A stretch of 16,727 nucleotides of DNA from JANOQP01 sp044227705 (GTDB lineage Bacteria > Bacteroidota > Bacteroidia > Chitinophagales > Saprospiraceae), in the NCBI GenBank assembly GCA_044227705.1, contig JBGAWE010000085.1, forward strand, positions 1 to 16,727, in the 5' to 3' direction. The position numbers and the translations under genes were made by a program. Under the pieces are notes generated by a model, which was not told the origin of the DNA, did no database searches, and saw nothing but the letters and a program-made list of their open reading frames with translations. Of this stretch, positions 1 through 6,811 are shown in pieces; position 1 is the first letter of the stretch, and each line of letters opens with the position of its first letter.

Positions 1-1125
1 GCCGTGGGGGCCGTCCACGTGGCGGCCTGCGCCGTGCCGGTCGTCGAGACATTCACATTGCCGGGGCAACCCGTGATAGTCGGCGGCGTGGCATCGACTG
101 AACAAACTGTGTTCACGGTGACGGTGAAAGCGCAGCTCGAAGTGTTCCCCTTTTTGTCAGAAGCGGTGTAGACGACCTGCGTTGTGCCGAGCGGGAAGGT
201 CGCGCCGGAGGCATAGTTCGAGTTGAGAACAACCGGCCCGCAGGCATCCGTCGCGGTCGGCGCGGTCCAAGTGGCGACAGCCGAATTGCCCGCAGTCGTC
301 AAAGAAATATTGGTCGGGCAGCCCGAGAAGCTCGGCCCCGCCACATCGCCCGGGCAGGGGTCGGCCCCGACGAAGACGGCGAAGCTGGCCGAGGCCGTGT
401 TCCCCGCCCCGTCGGTGGCCGTGTAAGTCACATTTGTGGTGCCCGCCGGGAAGATGGCGCCCGGCGAGAAGTTGCTCACGACGCTCGCAATCGAGCAGTT
501 GTCGCTGACGGCGGGCGGCGTCCAGATGCCGACGGCGGTGCCCGTCGAGGGGTTTGGCGCGAGGGTCAGGTTGGCGGGGACGTTGGAGAAGTTGGGCTTC
601 TGCGTGTCCGTCAAACAGAGGTTCGTCTTCGAGACGGTCACGGTGAAATTGCACGAAGAAGTGTTGTTGTTTCCATCCTTCGCCGTGTAAACAACGGTCG
701 TCACACCGACCGGGAAGGCCTGTCCGCTGTAGTGCGAGGCGGTCAACGTGATGGGCTGGCAGCCGTCCGTCGGGGTCGGCGCAAGCCAAGTAGCGTTGGC
801 AAATTGGCCCGTTGTCGAGGTCGAAATATTGGCCGGACAGCCGGTGAAGACCGGGCCGGTCACGTCGCTCGAGCAGCCCGCGCCCGCCGGGACTTTGATG
901 ACCGTGACCTTGAACTGGCAGGTTTGAGCGTTGCCTTTCGCGTCCGTCGCCATATAGTTGACGGCCGTGATTCCGACGTTGAAAGAAGAACCGGGTGCCT
1001 TGTCGACCGTGACGGTCGGGACGGAGCAGTTGTCGACGGCGGACGGGGCCGTCCACGTCGCCGTCGTCGAGTTGGCGGCCGTGTAGACCACCAAATCCGA
1101 CGGGCAACCGGTGAAATTCGGGGCG
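1..1125 (-). repeat. Tandem HYR-domain array (four full units and one partial)
   Basis: Coding repeat units of about 230-260 nt lie at approximately 897-1125, 628-858, 366-602, 110-341 and 1-87, in order of translation. Shared landmarks are a G-C-P-x-N start, W-x-x-P, D-x-C, a P-G/S-G-x-x-F-P-x-G-T-T block, Y-x-A-x-D-x-x-G-N and C-x-F-x-V-T-V. Each linker between units carries one further Cys. The third unit (366-602) lacks both the first (G-C-P) and last (C-x-F) cysteines but keeps the DNC and linker cysteines. Boundaries are approximate. Confidence 0.85.
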
Positions 1126-3005
1126 AGAATGTCGGTCACCGTCACGTTCGCGGTGCAGGTCAGCGAGTCTTGCAGGCGGGTTTTCATCACCAAATTGACC
1201 GCTTTCACGGTGCCCACGTCGGCGCAGCCGAAGGTCGGGCGCGGGATGCCGTTGGCTGTGTAGAGGATGTTTTGGCAGGAGTCCGTGTTCGCAAAAGAGA
1301 CGAGGCCGGTCGCGTAGACTTTCACCACGCCGTTGTCGTCGGCCGTGATGGACGGGTTTTTACAAAGCACCGTCGAGGCCGAGGTCGCGCCCGTGTGGAC
1401 ATTGCCGCCGATGCTCACGACGGCGTTGCCCGTCAGCGAGCCGCGCTGGAAGATGAGGCCCCGGTTGCGCAGGGTGCCTGTGTTCGAGAGGGTCGCGCCG
1501 GAGCGGTTGGCGATGGTCGAGCAGTCGTCGTTGAGGAGGAGGTTCGAGTTGTTGAGCGTCCCGGAATTGGAGAGGTTGCCAGCCTGCTGGTCGATGACGG
1601 CCGCGTTGTTGAAAATGCCGCCGAGCTTGATGGTCAGGTCGCCGGGGTTGAGGAGGTAGCCGTTGTTGACGGTCGTCCCTTCCAAAAACATTCGGATGAA
1701 ATTCGTCAGCGAGCCGTTGTTGGTCAGTGTGCCGGTCGGGCTGTTGTTCAGCTCGAACTGGTTGATGATTTTGCCCGAAACCGAGTTCATAAATCCCGCC
1801 GAGTTCGTGAAAATCGAGCCGGAGAGGATGGTCAGGGTTCCGTTATTAGTAAAGGTGCCGTCGTTGCCCGCCGTGTTTTGCGTGTTGAGCAGGCCGTTGT
1901 TCGTGAAACCGGAGTTGTTGTCGAAGGTCGAACCGGTGTTCATGTTGACAGTCGCCGCCGGGTCGATGATGAATGTCCCGTCGTTTTGCAGCAGGCCGAA
2001 GAAGTTCATCGTCTTCTTGTTCGTGAAATTCCCCGTGTTCAAAAGGACCGAGCCGAAGCCGTTGTCGACGGTCGCCGCCGCGTTGTTCGTGAAAGTCCCG
2101 GTCGCGCGGTTTTCAATCCGGTTGTTGTTCGAGAACTGGAGGTTGTTGACGACGGTGCCCTCGTTGAAGAAGTTGTTGTTGTTGGTCAGGGTGCCGTTGT
2201 TGGTCAGCGTCGCTTTGTTAAGGACGGTGCCGCCGTTGTTGAGCTGCGCGCCGGCGGCGACGGTCAGCGAGCCACCCGTGTTGTTGTTGATGGTGCCGTT
2301 GTTGACCACGTTGTTTTTCACCTGAAAATCCCCGGCGTTGTTGAGCGTCCCGTTGTTGGTGAAAAAACCCGAAGCGTCGAGCGTCGCGCCCGAGCCGGTG
2401 ATGTTGAGCGTCGAGCCGAAGTTGTTGGTGTAGGTACTGCCCGATTGGATGGTCAGCGACTTCGTCGTGAAGGTCTGGTTGTTGTCGAAGGAACCGCTGG
2501 AGAGGATGGTCCCGCTCGTCGCGTCGATGGTTCCGTTGTTGGTGATGAGGCCCCGGTTGGTGAGGGTCGTCGGCAGGGTGAAGGGGCCGCCGTTCTGGAA
2601 ATTGGCGCCCGTGTCGTTCAAAAACGCGGCCGCGCCGGTGAACGTCGCCGTTCCGAAATTCTTGAAAGAGGACTGGTTGGTCAGGTTGGCCGAGAAGGTC
2701 ATCGTCCCGCTGTTGTCGAAGCTCGACGCGGTGATGGTGACGGCGGCGTTGACGGCGATGGAACCGAAGTTCTGCACCCCGAAGGCGACCGTGAGCGGCG
2801 CGGCGATGACCACCGAGTTGCCACCGCCGATGAGGGCGTCGTTGCCCGAGGCGGGGAGGCCGTTGTTCCAGTTGGCCGCGTCCGACCAGAGGCCGCCCGA
2901 GGGCCCTATCCAAGTCGTCGCCGCACCGAGCTGTGCCGAGAAAAAGAGGCAGAGGAGGAGCGAAGCCGCGCCAACGAGGCGCGAGGTTTGTACCGTGCTT
3001 TGCAT
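1..3005 (-). CDS. Very large secreted repeat protein with HYR domains, N-terminal 1001 residues (3' end outside window)
   Basis: The frame from the ATG at 3005-3003 stays open to the left edge. It begins with a signal peptide (MQSTVQTSRLVGAASLLLCL, hydrophobic to about residue 30). Next comes a G-x-W-S-D-A-A-N-W-N-N-G-x-P segment (about 36-52), common at the start of secreted beta-helix proteins. Residues about 60-510 are an Asn/Gly/Thr-rich tract repeating NNGT-L-x-NNG and F-x-N-N units. At about 545-625 is a Cys-containing immunoglobulin-like repeat (F-G-C-A-D-V-G, then T-C-T-A-N-V-T-V). Four complete HYR domains and a fifth cut by the edge follow, with GCPxN, TWTAP, DxC, FPxGTT and CxFTVTV motifs. 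HYR proteins are usually surface or secreted adhesion-type proteins, and in this phylum they usually end in a T9SS sorting domain, which would lie outside this window. An adhesin or matrix role is inference. The start was chosen because the signal peptide follows it directly. A 425-nt gap and a terminator separate it from thrA. Confidence 0.9.
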   Translation of the reverse strand, partial: MQSTVQTSRLVGAASLLLCLFFSAQLGAATTWIGPSGGLWSDAANWNNGLPASGNDALIGGGNSVVIAAPLTVAFGVQNFGSIAVNAAVTITASSFDNSGTMTFSANLTNQSSFKNFGTATFTGAAAFLNDTGANFQNGGPFTLPTTLTNRGLITNNGTIDATSGTILSSGSFDNNQTFTTKSLTIQSGSTYTNNFGSTLNITGSGATLDASGFFTNNGTLNNAGDFQVKNNVVNNGTINNNTGGSLTVAAGAQLNNGGTVLNKATLTNNGTLTNNNNFFNEGTVVNNLQFSNNNRIENRATGTFTNNAAATVDNGFGSVLLNTGNFTNKKTMNFFGLLQNDGTFIIDPAATVNMNTGSTFDNNSGFTNNGLLNTQNTAGNDGTFTNNGTLTILSGSIFTNSAGFMNSVSGKIINQFELNNSPTGTLTNNGSLTNFIRMFLEGTTVNNGYLLNPGDLTIKLGGIFNNAAVIDQQAGNLSNSGTLNNSNLLLNDDCSTIANRSGATLSNTGTLRNRGLIFQRGSLTGNAVVSIGGNVHTGATSASTVLCKNPSITADDNGVVKVYATGLVSFANTDSCQNILYTANGIPRPTFGCADVGTVKAVNLVMKTRLQDSLTCTANVTVTDILAPNFTGCPSDLVVYTAANSTTATWTAPSAVDNCSVPTVTVDKAPGSSFNVGITAVNYMATDAKGNAQTCQFKVTVIKVPAGAGCSSDVTGPVFTGCPANISTSTTGQFANATWLAPTPTDGCQPITLTASHYSGQAFPVGVTTVVYTAKDGNNNTSSCNFTVTVSKTNLCLTDTQKPNFSNVPANLTLAPNPSTGTAVGIWTPPAVSDNCSIASVVSNFSPGAIFPAGTTNVTYTATDGAGNTASASFAVFVGADPCPGDVAGPSFSGCPTNISLTTAGNSAVATWTAPTATDACGPVVLNSNYASGATFPLGTTQVVYTASDKKGNTSSCAFTVTVNTVCSVDATPPTITGCPGNVNVSTTGTAQAATWTAPT
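1470..2830 (-). repeat. Asn/Gly/Thr-rich low-complexity coding repeat (beta-helix-like stalk)
   Basis: About 450 codons read as imperfect units such as F-T-N-N-G-T-L, V-N-N-G-T-I-N-N and L-T-N-N-G-S-L. On the plus strand this shows as frequent GTTGTT and GTTGGTCAG runs, for example around 2170-2214 where four AAC codons stand together on the coding strand. The spacing and stacked Asn residues resemble right-handed beta-helix or hemagglutinin-type repeats; that fold is inference from composition only. Confidence 0.7.
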
Positions 3006-3430
3006 GGAAAGTGCTTGTTTTTGATGTGTTGTAAAAGGTTGGATCGCCGTCGGGCAAGCCGAGGCAAGGAGGCGGGGGAGCCGACGATTAGCTCAAAATC
3101 GGCGCACCGGTACCGGCCGGACTGCGCCTTCTTCAAAAAAAACGGGAGGAAAATGAGCCGCGAGGGGGAGGGATTTCGCAGGGGCAAAGGTGGAGGCGGG
3201 GGCAGCAGCGGGGCGATAAGGGTACCCCGTAAAGTTCGGAGCAACCAGTCCGTACCAGGAGCCGCCCACTCGGAATGGCACCAAAAACTGCCAAACGAAA
3301 AGGCCAGGCAGTTTCCCGCCCGGCCTCGTTTTCAGTCAGATTGTCCGACCATGTCGCCATGCATGGTGCTTCTTGTCAATGCTTTGCTTGAGACGGGAAG
3401 ACGCGGTTGGCGGTCAAACCGGCTTCTTGA
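3006..3430. other. 425-nt intergenic region between thrA and the HYR-protein gene
   Basis: No convincing gene. It holds a minus-strand terminator-like hairpin (3298-3326) near the thrA end, a G-rich stretch on the plus strand (about 3180-3215), and a 10-bp palindrome CCGGTACCGG around 3108-3117. The promoter of the HYR-protein gene should lie here, but I find no full TAnnTTTG box. The nearest is CACCTTTG on the minus strand at 3192-3185, one base off and 180 nt from the ATG. Short minus-strand open frames here have no recognisable features. Confidence 0.6.
3298..3326 (-). terminator. Intrinsic terminator downstream of thrA
   Basis: On the minus strand a 9-bp stem (AGGCCGGGC paired with GCCTGGCCT, one G-U pair) with an 8-nt loop is followed by TTTTCGTTTG. 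It starts about 100 nt after the thrA stop and separates thrA from the HYR-protein gene. The T tract is interrupted, so efficiency is uncertain. Confidence 0.6.
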
Positions 3431-5884
3431 TCACCTCAAAAACGCCCCAATCGAAAGCACCTCCGCGAACACCCCTGCCGCCGTCACCTCCGCCCCCGCG
3501 CCTGGCCCGCGCACGACGAGCGGCCTTTCCCGATAGCGCTCGGTGGTGAAAACGACCATGTTGTCCGAGCCGTCGAGATGGTAAAAGGGGTGGCTCGATT
3601 CGACTCCTTCGAGGCCGATGGTGGCTCGGCCGTCCTCCAGTTTGGCGACCATGCGCGGTGCGCGGCCTTGTTTTTCAAAGTCGAGCCGGAAGGCCTCGAA
3701 GCTGCCGTCGAGGTCGGCGAGTTCCTGTAAGAACGAATCGACGGAGGGTGCGTCGAGGCAGTTTTTCGGCAAGAAGGGCTTGATTTCCACGTCCCCCAGT
3801 TCCATCGGCAGGCCGACCTCGCGGGCAAGGATGACGAGCTTTCGGGCGACGTCCTTCCCCGAAAGGTCGATGCGCGGGTCAGGCTCGGTCAGGCCGAGGG
3901 CGCGGGCCTCTTTCACGATTTCGGAGAATCGGCTGCCCGCCCGGAAGTTGTTGAACAGGAAGGAGAGCGTCCCGCTCAATATCCCCTCGATTTTCAAAAT
4001 CCGGTCGCCCGAGGCGAGCAGGTCGGCCAGCGTGGTGAGGATGGGCAGGCCCGCCCCGACGTTCGTCTCGTAACGAAACTTCACGCCGCGCCGGTCGGCC
4101 AGTTTTTTCAAACGCTCGTATTGGAGGAAGCTCGACGAGGCCGCAACCTTGTTCGGCGTGGAAATCGAAATGCTCGCGTCGAGGATGTTCTCGTAGAAAT
4201 TGGCCACATCCCCGCTCGCCGTGCAATCGACGAAAATCGAGCTGGGCAGGTTCAGTTTTTTCATCTGTGAGACAAAACCGGCCATCGAAAACGATTGACT
4301 GTCAGCGAGTTGCGCTTTCCAACCGGTCAAGCCGAGGCCGTTCTCGTCGAACGCCATCTGCTTCGAATTGGCCAGGCCGACGACTCGGATTTCCAGTTTT
4401 CGCTTCTCCTTCAGGAAGGAGGAATGCCGCCCGATTTGCTCCAAAAGGGTCGAGCCGATGAGGCCCGCGCCGACGATGAACAGGTTCAATGCCCGCGTGT
4501 CGGAGAGGAAAAACGCCTCGTGGATGGCGTTCAGGGCTTTGGTCTCATCGACCGCCGGGATGACGAGCGAGACGTTCAATTCGCTCGAACCCTGAGCGAT
4601 GGCGGCGATGTTGACACCGTTCTTTCCGAGCGCGGTGAAGATTTTGCCGGCGATGCCCGGCCGGTGGCTCATCCCCTCGCCGACGATGGCGAGAACGGCG
4701 TGGTCGGCGGCGACGGCCAGCGGTTCGACCATGCCGGTTTCCATCTCTCTCGAAAATTCGGTCTCGACCGCCCGTTTCGCGGCGGCGAGGTCGGCGGGGA
4801 GGATGGCGAAGGTGATGTTCAGCTCGGAGGAGCCTTGTGTGATGAGAATCACGTTGACCGCCGCCCGTCCGAGCGCGCCGAAGAGCCGCGCCGCCGTCCC
4901 CGGGACGCCAGCCAGCCCGCCGCCCTGCAAGGTGACGAGCGCAACGGAGCCGATGCTCGAAATCCCCTTTATCGGGAAATCGCCCGGTGCCGATTTGTTG
5001 GAAATCAGTGTGCCGGGATGGCCGGGGTTGAAGGTGTTTTTAATGTAGAGCGGGATGCCTCGGACGAGCGCGGGCAGGATGGTCGGCGGGTAGATCACTT
5101 TCGCCCCGAAGTGGCTCATCTCCATTGCCTCGCGGTAGGTCATAGTCGGCAGGGGGAAGGCCTTTTTGACGCGGCGCGGGTCGGCGGTGAGGACGCCGTC
5201 GACGTCGGTCCAGATTTCGATGGCCTCCGCGTTGAGCGCGGCGCCGAAGATGGCCGCCGTATAGTCGGAGCCGCCGCGCCCGAGAGTGGTCGTCTGCCCG
5301 GCCGCCGTCGAGCCGATGAAACCGGTGATTGACTGGATTTGCGGGTTCTCGGCGAAGTGTTTTTGAATGAGCTTCTCGGTCTCGGCCATGTCCACTTTGG
5401 CGGAGCCGAACGAGTCGTCCGTCCTGACGACGTGCCGCGCGTCGAGGAATCCGCTCGGGATTCCGCGCTGCGCAAGGAGGCGCGAGACGAGGTAGGCCAC
5501 ATTCCTTTCGCCGAAGCTCACGACCATGTCGAGGGTGCGCGGCGAGAGTTCTTTCACAAGGAAGACGCCGTGCAGGATGTCTCCCAAGTCGTTGAAATTC
5601 AACGAGATATGCGCCGTCGCCGCCTCCCGGCCCTCCGGTTTGAGGAGTTTTTCGACGGCCTCAAAATGCCGGTCTCTGATTTTTTCAAAGCTCGATTTCC
5701 ATCCCTCGTCGCCCGTCGAGGCGAGGCGGGCGCAGTCGATCAGCCCGTCCGTCACTTTTGAGAAAGCGGAAAAGACGGCGGCGAAGCGCTCGCCTGAGCG
5801 GTACATTTTTTCGAGGATGTCGGCCACTTGCTCGATGGCCTGGGGGGTGCCGACGGAGGTGCCGCCGAATTTTAGAACCTTCAT
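3431..5884 (-). CDS. thrA: Bifunctional aspartokinase / homoserine dehydrogenase
   Basis: Catalyses two steps of the aspartate pathway: phosphorylation of aspartate, and NAD(P)H-dependent reduction of aspartate semialdehyde to homoserine (toward Thr and Met; the kinase step also feeds Lys). It is cytosolic, 817 aa, close to E. coli ThrA (820). The kinase domain has KFGGTSV (5-11), GRGGSDYTAAIF (202-213) and TDVDGVLTADPR (226-237). Two ACT-type regulatory units each carry QGSSELN (350-356 and 431-437), implying amino-acid feedback control. The dehydrogenase has the GAGLIG nucleotide-binding loop (472-477), TNVGAGLP (607-614) and the GKDVARK catalytic region (676-682). The frame extends upstream to a TTG at 5905, but the ATG at 5884 gives MKVLKFGG, which lines up with the family start. 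No thrB or thrC follows; a terminator and an unrelated gene do. A terminator-like hairpin ends 19 nt before the ATG. Confidence 0.97.
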   Translation of the reverse strand: MKVLKFGGTSVGTPQAIEQVADILEKMYRSGERFAAVFSAFSKVTDGLIDCARLASTGDEGWKSSFEKIRDRHFEAVEKLLKPEGREAATAHISLNFNDLGDILHGVFLVKELSPRTLDMVVSFGERNVAYLVSRLLAQRGIPSGFLDARHVVRTDDSFGSAKVDMAETEKLIQKHFAENPQIQSITGFIGSTAAGQTTTLGRGGSDYTAAIFGAALNAEAIEIWTDVDGVLTADPRRVKKAFPLPTMTYREAMEMSHFGAKVIYPPTILPALVRGIPLYIKNTFNPGHPGTLISNKSAPGDFPIKGISSIGSVALVTLQGGGLAGVPGTAARLFGALGRAAVNVILITQGSSELNITFAILPADLAAAKRAVETEFSREMETGMVEPLAVAADHAVLAIVGEGMSHRPGIAGKIFTALGKNGVNIAAIAQGSSELNVSLVIPAVDETKALNAIHEAFFLSDTRALNLFIVGAGLIGSTLLEQIGRHSSFLKEKRKLEIRVVGLANSKQMAFDENGLGLTGWKAQLADSQSFSMAGFVSQMKKLNLPSSIFVDCTASGDVANFYENILDASISISTPNKVAASSSFLQYERLKKLADRRGVKFRYETNVGAGLPILTTLADLLASGDRILKIEGILSGTLSFLFNNFRAGSRFSEIVKEARALGLTEPDPRIDLSGKDVARKLVILAREVGLPMELGDVEIKPFLPKNCLDAPSVDSFLQELADLDGSFEAFRLDFEKQGRAPRMVAKLEDGRATIGLEGVESSHPFYHLDGSDNMVVFTTERYRERPLVVRGPGAGAEVTAAGVFAEVLSIGAFLR

Positions 5885-5903
5885 AAAAGCGTGTTTTTGA
5901 GCC

Positions 5904-5946
5904 AAAAAAAATCATCGGACGACCGGCCGGCCGCCCGATGATTTTT
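5904..5946 (-). terminator. Long terminator-like hairpin directly upstream of thrA (terminator or attenuator)
   Basis: On the minus strand an 18-bp stem (outer 12 bp AAAAATCATCGG with CCGATGATTTTT, inner 6 bp GCGGCC with GGTCGT) closes a GGCC tetraloop and is followed by eight T. Two inner pairs are G-U on the minus strand and would be A-C mismatches on the plus strand, so the structure is built for minus-strand RNA. Its T tract ends 19 nt before the thrA ATG. It could be a second terminator for the coiled-coil gene, or a leader attenuator. No upstream leader ORF rich in Thr/Ile codons is visible. Confidence 0.8.
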
Positions 5947-5959
5947 CAAAAATTGCTGC

Positions 5960-6001
5960 AAAAAAAGAGCCGGGAACCCGGATGCCGGGCCTTTCGGCCG
6001 G
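5960..6001 (-). terminator. Terminator immediately after the coiled-coil protein gene
   Basis: Directly after the TGA the minus strand folds into GC-rich hairpins. One is CCGGCC-GAAA-GGCCCGG with a GAAA tetraloop and one bulge; the alternative is GCCCGG-CAT-CCGGGT. A run of seven T follows. This is the expected 3' end of the upstream gene, and it lies 13 nt before the stronger hairpin at 5904-5946. Confidence 0.65.
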
Positions 6002-6691
6002 TCAATTTCCGCGCTCGACCTCTTTCATCCGCTCCTGCACGTTCGAGACGGCCTTTATCTGTTGCTCAATTTCGGCCTGCTTTTTCACCTGGTCGGAGGC
6101 GTTGGCCTTGAGGTCGTCCTCGGCTTTGGCAATCTTCTTTTTCCAGTTCTCGATGTCCTTTTCGAGGCTGTCCTTCTCCTTTTGGAGCTTGCGGAGGTCG
6201 TTGTCGAGATCTTTTTGTCGCTTCTCCTCGGCCTTGAGCTGGTCGGCGACCTGCTGCATCCGCACGGCCTTCGAGAAGCGGGCGACCATCGCCTCGGCCT
6301 CGCGATAGCTCTCCGGGTGTACCCGCGACGAGACAAAATCGTCCATCCCTGTGTCGAGCCAGAGGGTGAACGTGGCACCGCCGCTCGACTCCTCGACGCG
6401 GCTGTAGAAATCGACCGGCCCGGCTGCCGAGATGACGGGCGCGTTGACGTCGGCGGCGAGGGACTGCTTGTTCTTCTTGTCCCATTTGGGCTTTTCGCCG
6501 AGCTCCTTTTTGAGAAAGTCGGCCCAGAGGTCTTCGACATAGCCCTGTTTGGCGTTGGGCAATTCGACGCGGATGGCGGGGCGGGTGCCGAGCGACATCA
6601 GTTTTTCCGCCTCGGTCACGGCCGGGACTTGGGCAAAAATTTGGGCGAAACAGAGGCAGAGTGGAGCGGCAATCGACAGTTTGAGATTCAT
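6002..6691 (-). CDS. Secreted coiled-coil protein of unknown function
   Basis: 229 aa. Residues 1-20 form a signal peptide ending F-A-Q-I-F-A before QVPAV, so it is exported, probably to the periplasm. Residues about 30-140 form a globular part with M-S-x-G-x-R-P-A-I-x-V-E-L-P near its start and a hydrophobic T-L-W-L-D-T-G-M-D segment near 108-116. Residues about 143-225 are a long Lys/Glu-rich heptad coiled coil. This architecture resembles uncharacterised proteins found across Bacteroidota; I cannot assign a function. The frame stays open upstream to an ATG at 6757, but the ATG at 6691 places the signal peptide at the N terminus. It starts 120 nt after cinA ends, with no clear terminator between, so cotranscription with cinA is possible. 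Two terminator-like hairpins follow it. Confidence 0.85.
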   Translation of the reverse strand: MNLKLSIAAPLCLCFAQIFAQVPAVTEAEKLMSLGTRPAIRVELPNAKQGYVEDLWADFLKKELGEKPKWDKKNKQSLAADVNAPVISAAGPVDFYSRVEESSGGATFTLWLDTGMDDFVSSRVHPESYREAEAMVARFSKAVRMQQVADQLKAEEKRQKDLDNDLRKLQKEKDSLEKDIENWKKKIAKAEDDLKANASDQVKKQAEIEQQIKAVSNVQERMKEVERGN

Positions 6692-6811
6692 GTTCTTCAG
6701 ATTTTTTGATGAGATAAATGAGGCCAGGGGCGAGACAAAAAAACGGAAGTGCTTCATGCCCGCCTTCTGAACAAGCCAATTTCTTGCTTGAATGCGCCTT
6801 TTTGAGAAAAA

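Noticed and set aside
1660..2330. CRISPR-like or satellite repeat suggested by recurring GTTGTTGGTCAG strings
   Set aside because: Spacing is irregular, units are imperfect and in frame, and they translate to NNG/LTNNG repeats of a secreted protein.
3093..3360. Small minus-strand open frames (63 and 75 residues) in the thrA to HYR-gene gap
   Set aside because: No signal peptide, domain or start context; one overlaps the terminator hairpin, and composition resembles non-coding GC-rich DNA.
732..3536. A 934-residue plus-strand open frame opposite the HYR-protein gene
   Set aside because: It is Arg/Val/Gly-rich with no domain, and runs antisense to a frame with a signal peptide and clear HYR motifs. 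Open antisense frames are expected opposite GC-rich coding sequence with few TTA/CTA/TCA codons.
4295..5332. A 345-residue plus-strand open frame within thrA
   Set aside because: Antisense shadow of the conserved aspartokinase and ACT regions; no family features.
5885..6001. Thr/Ile-rich leader peptide as in enterobacterial thrL
   Set aside because: The minus strand between the preceding stop and the thrA ATG contains no ATG-initiated frame and no run of Thr or Ile codons.
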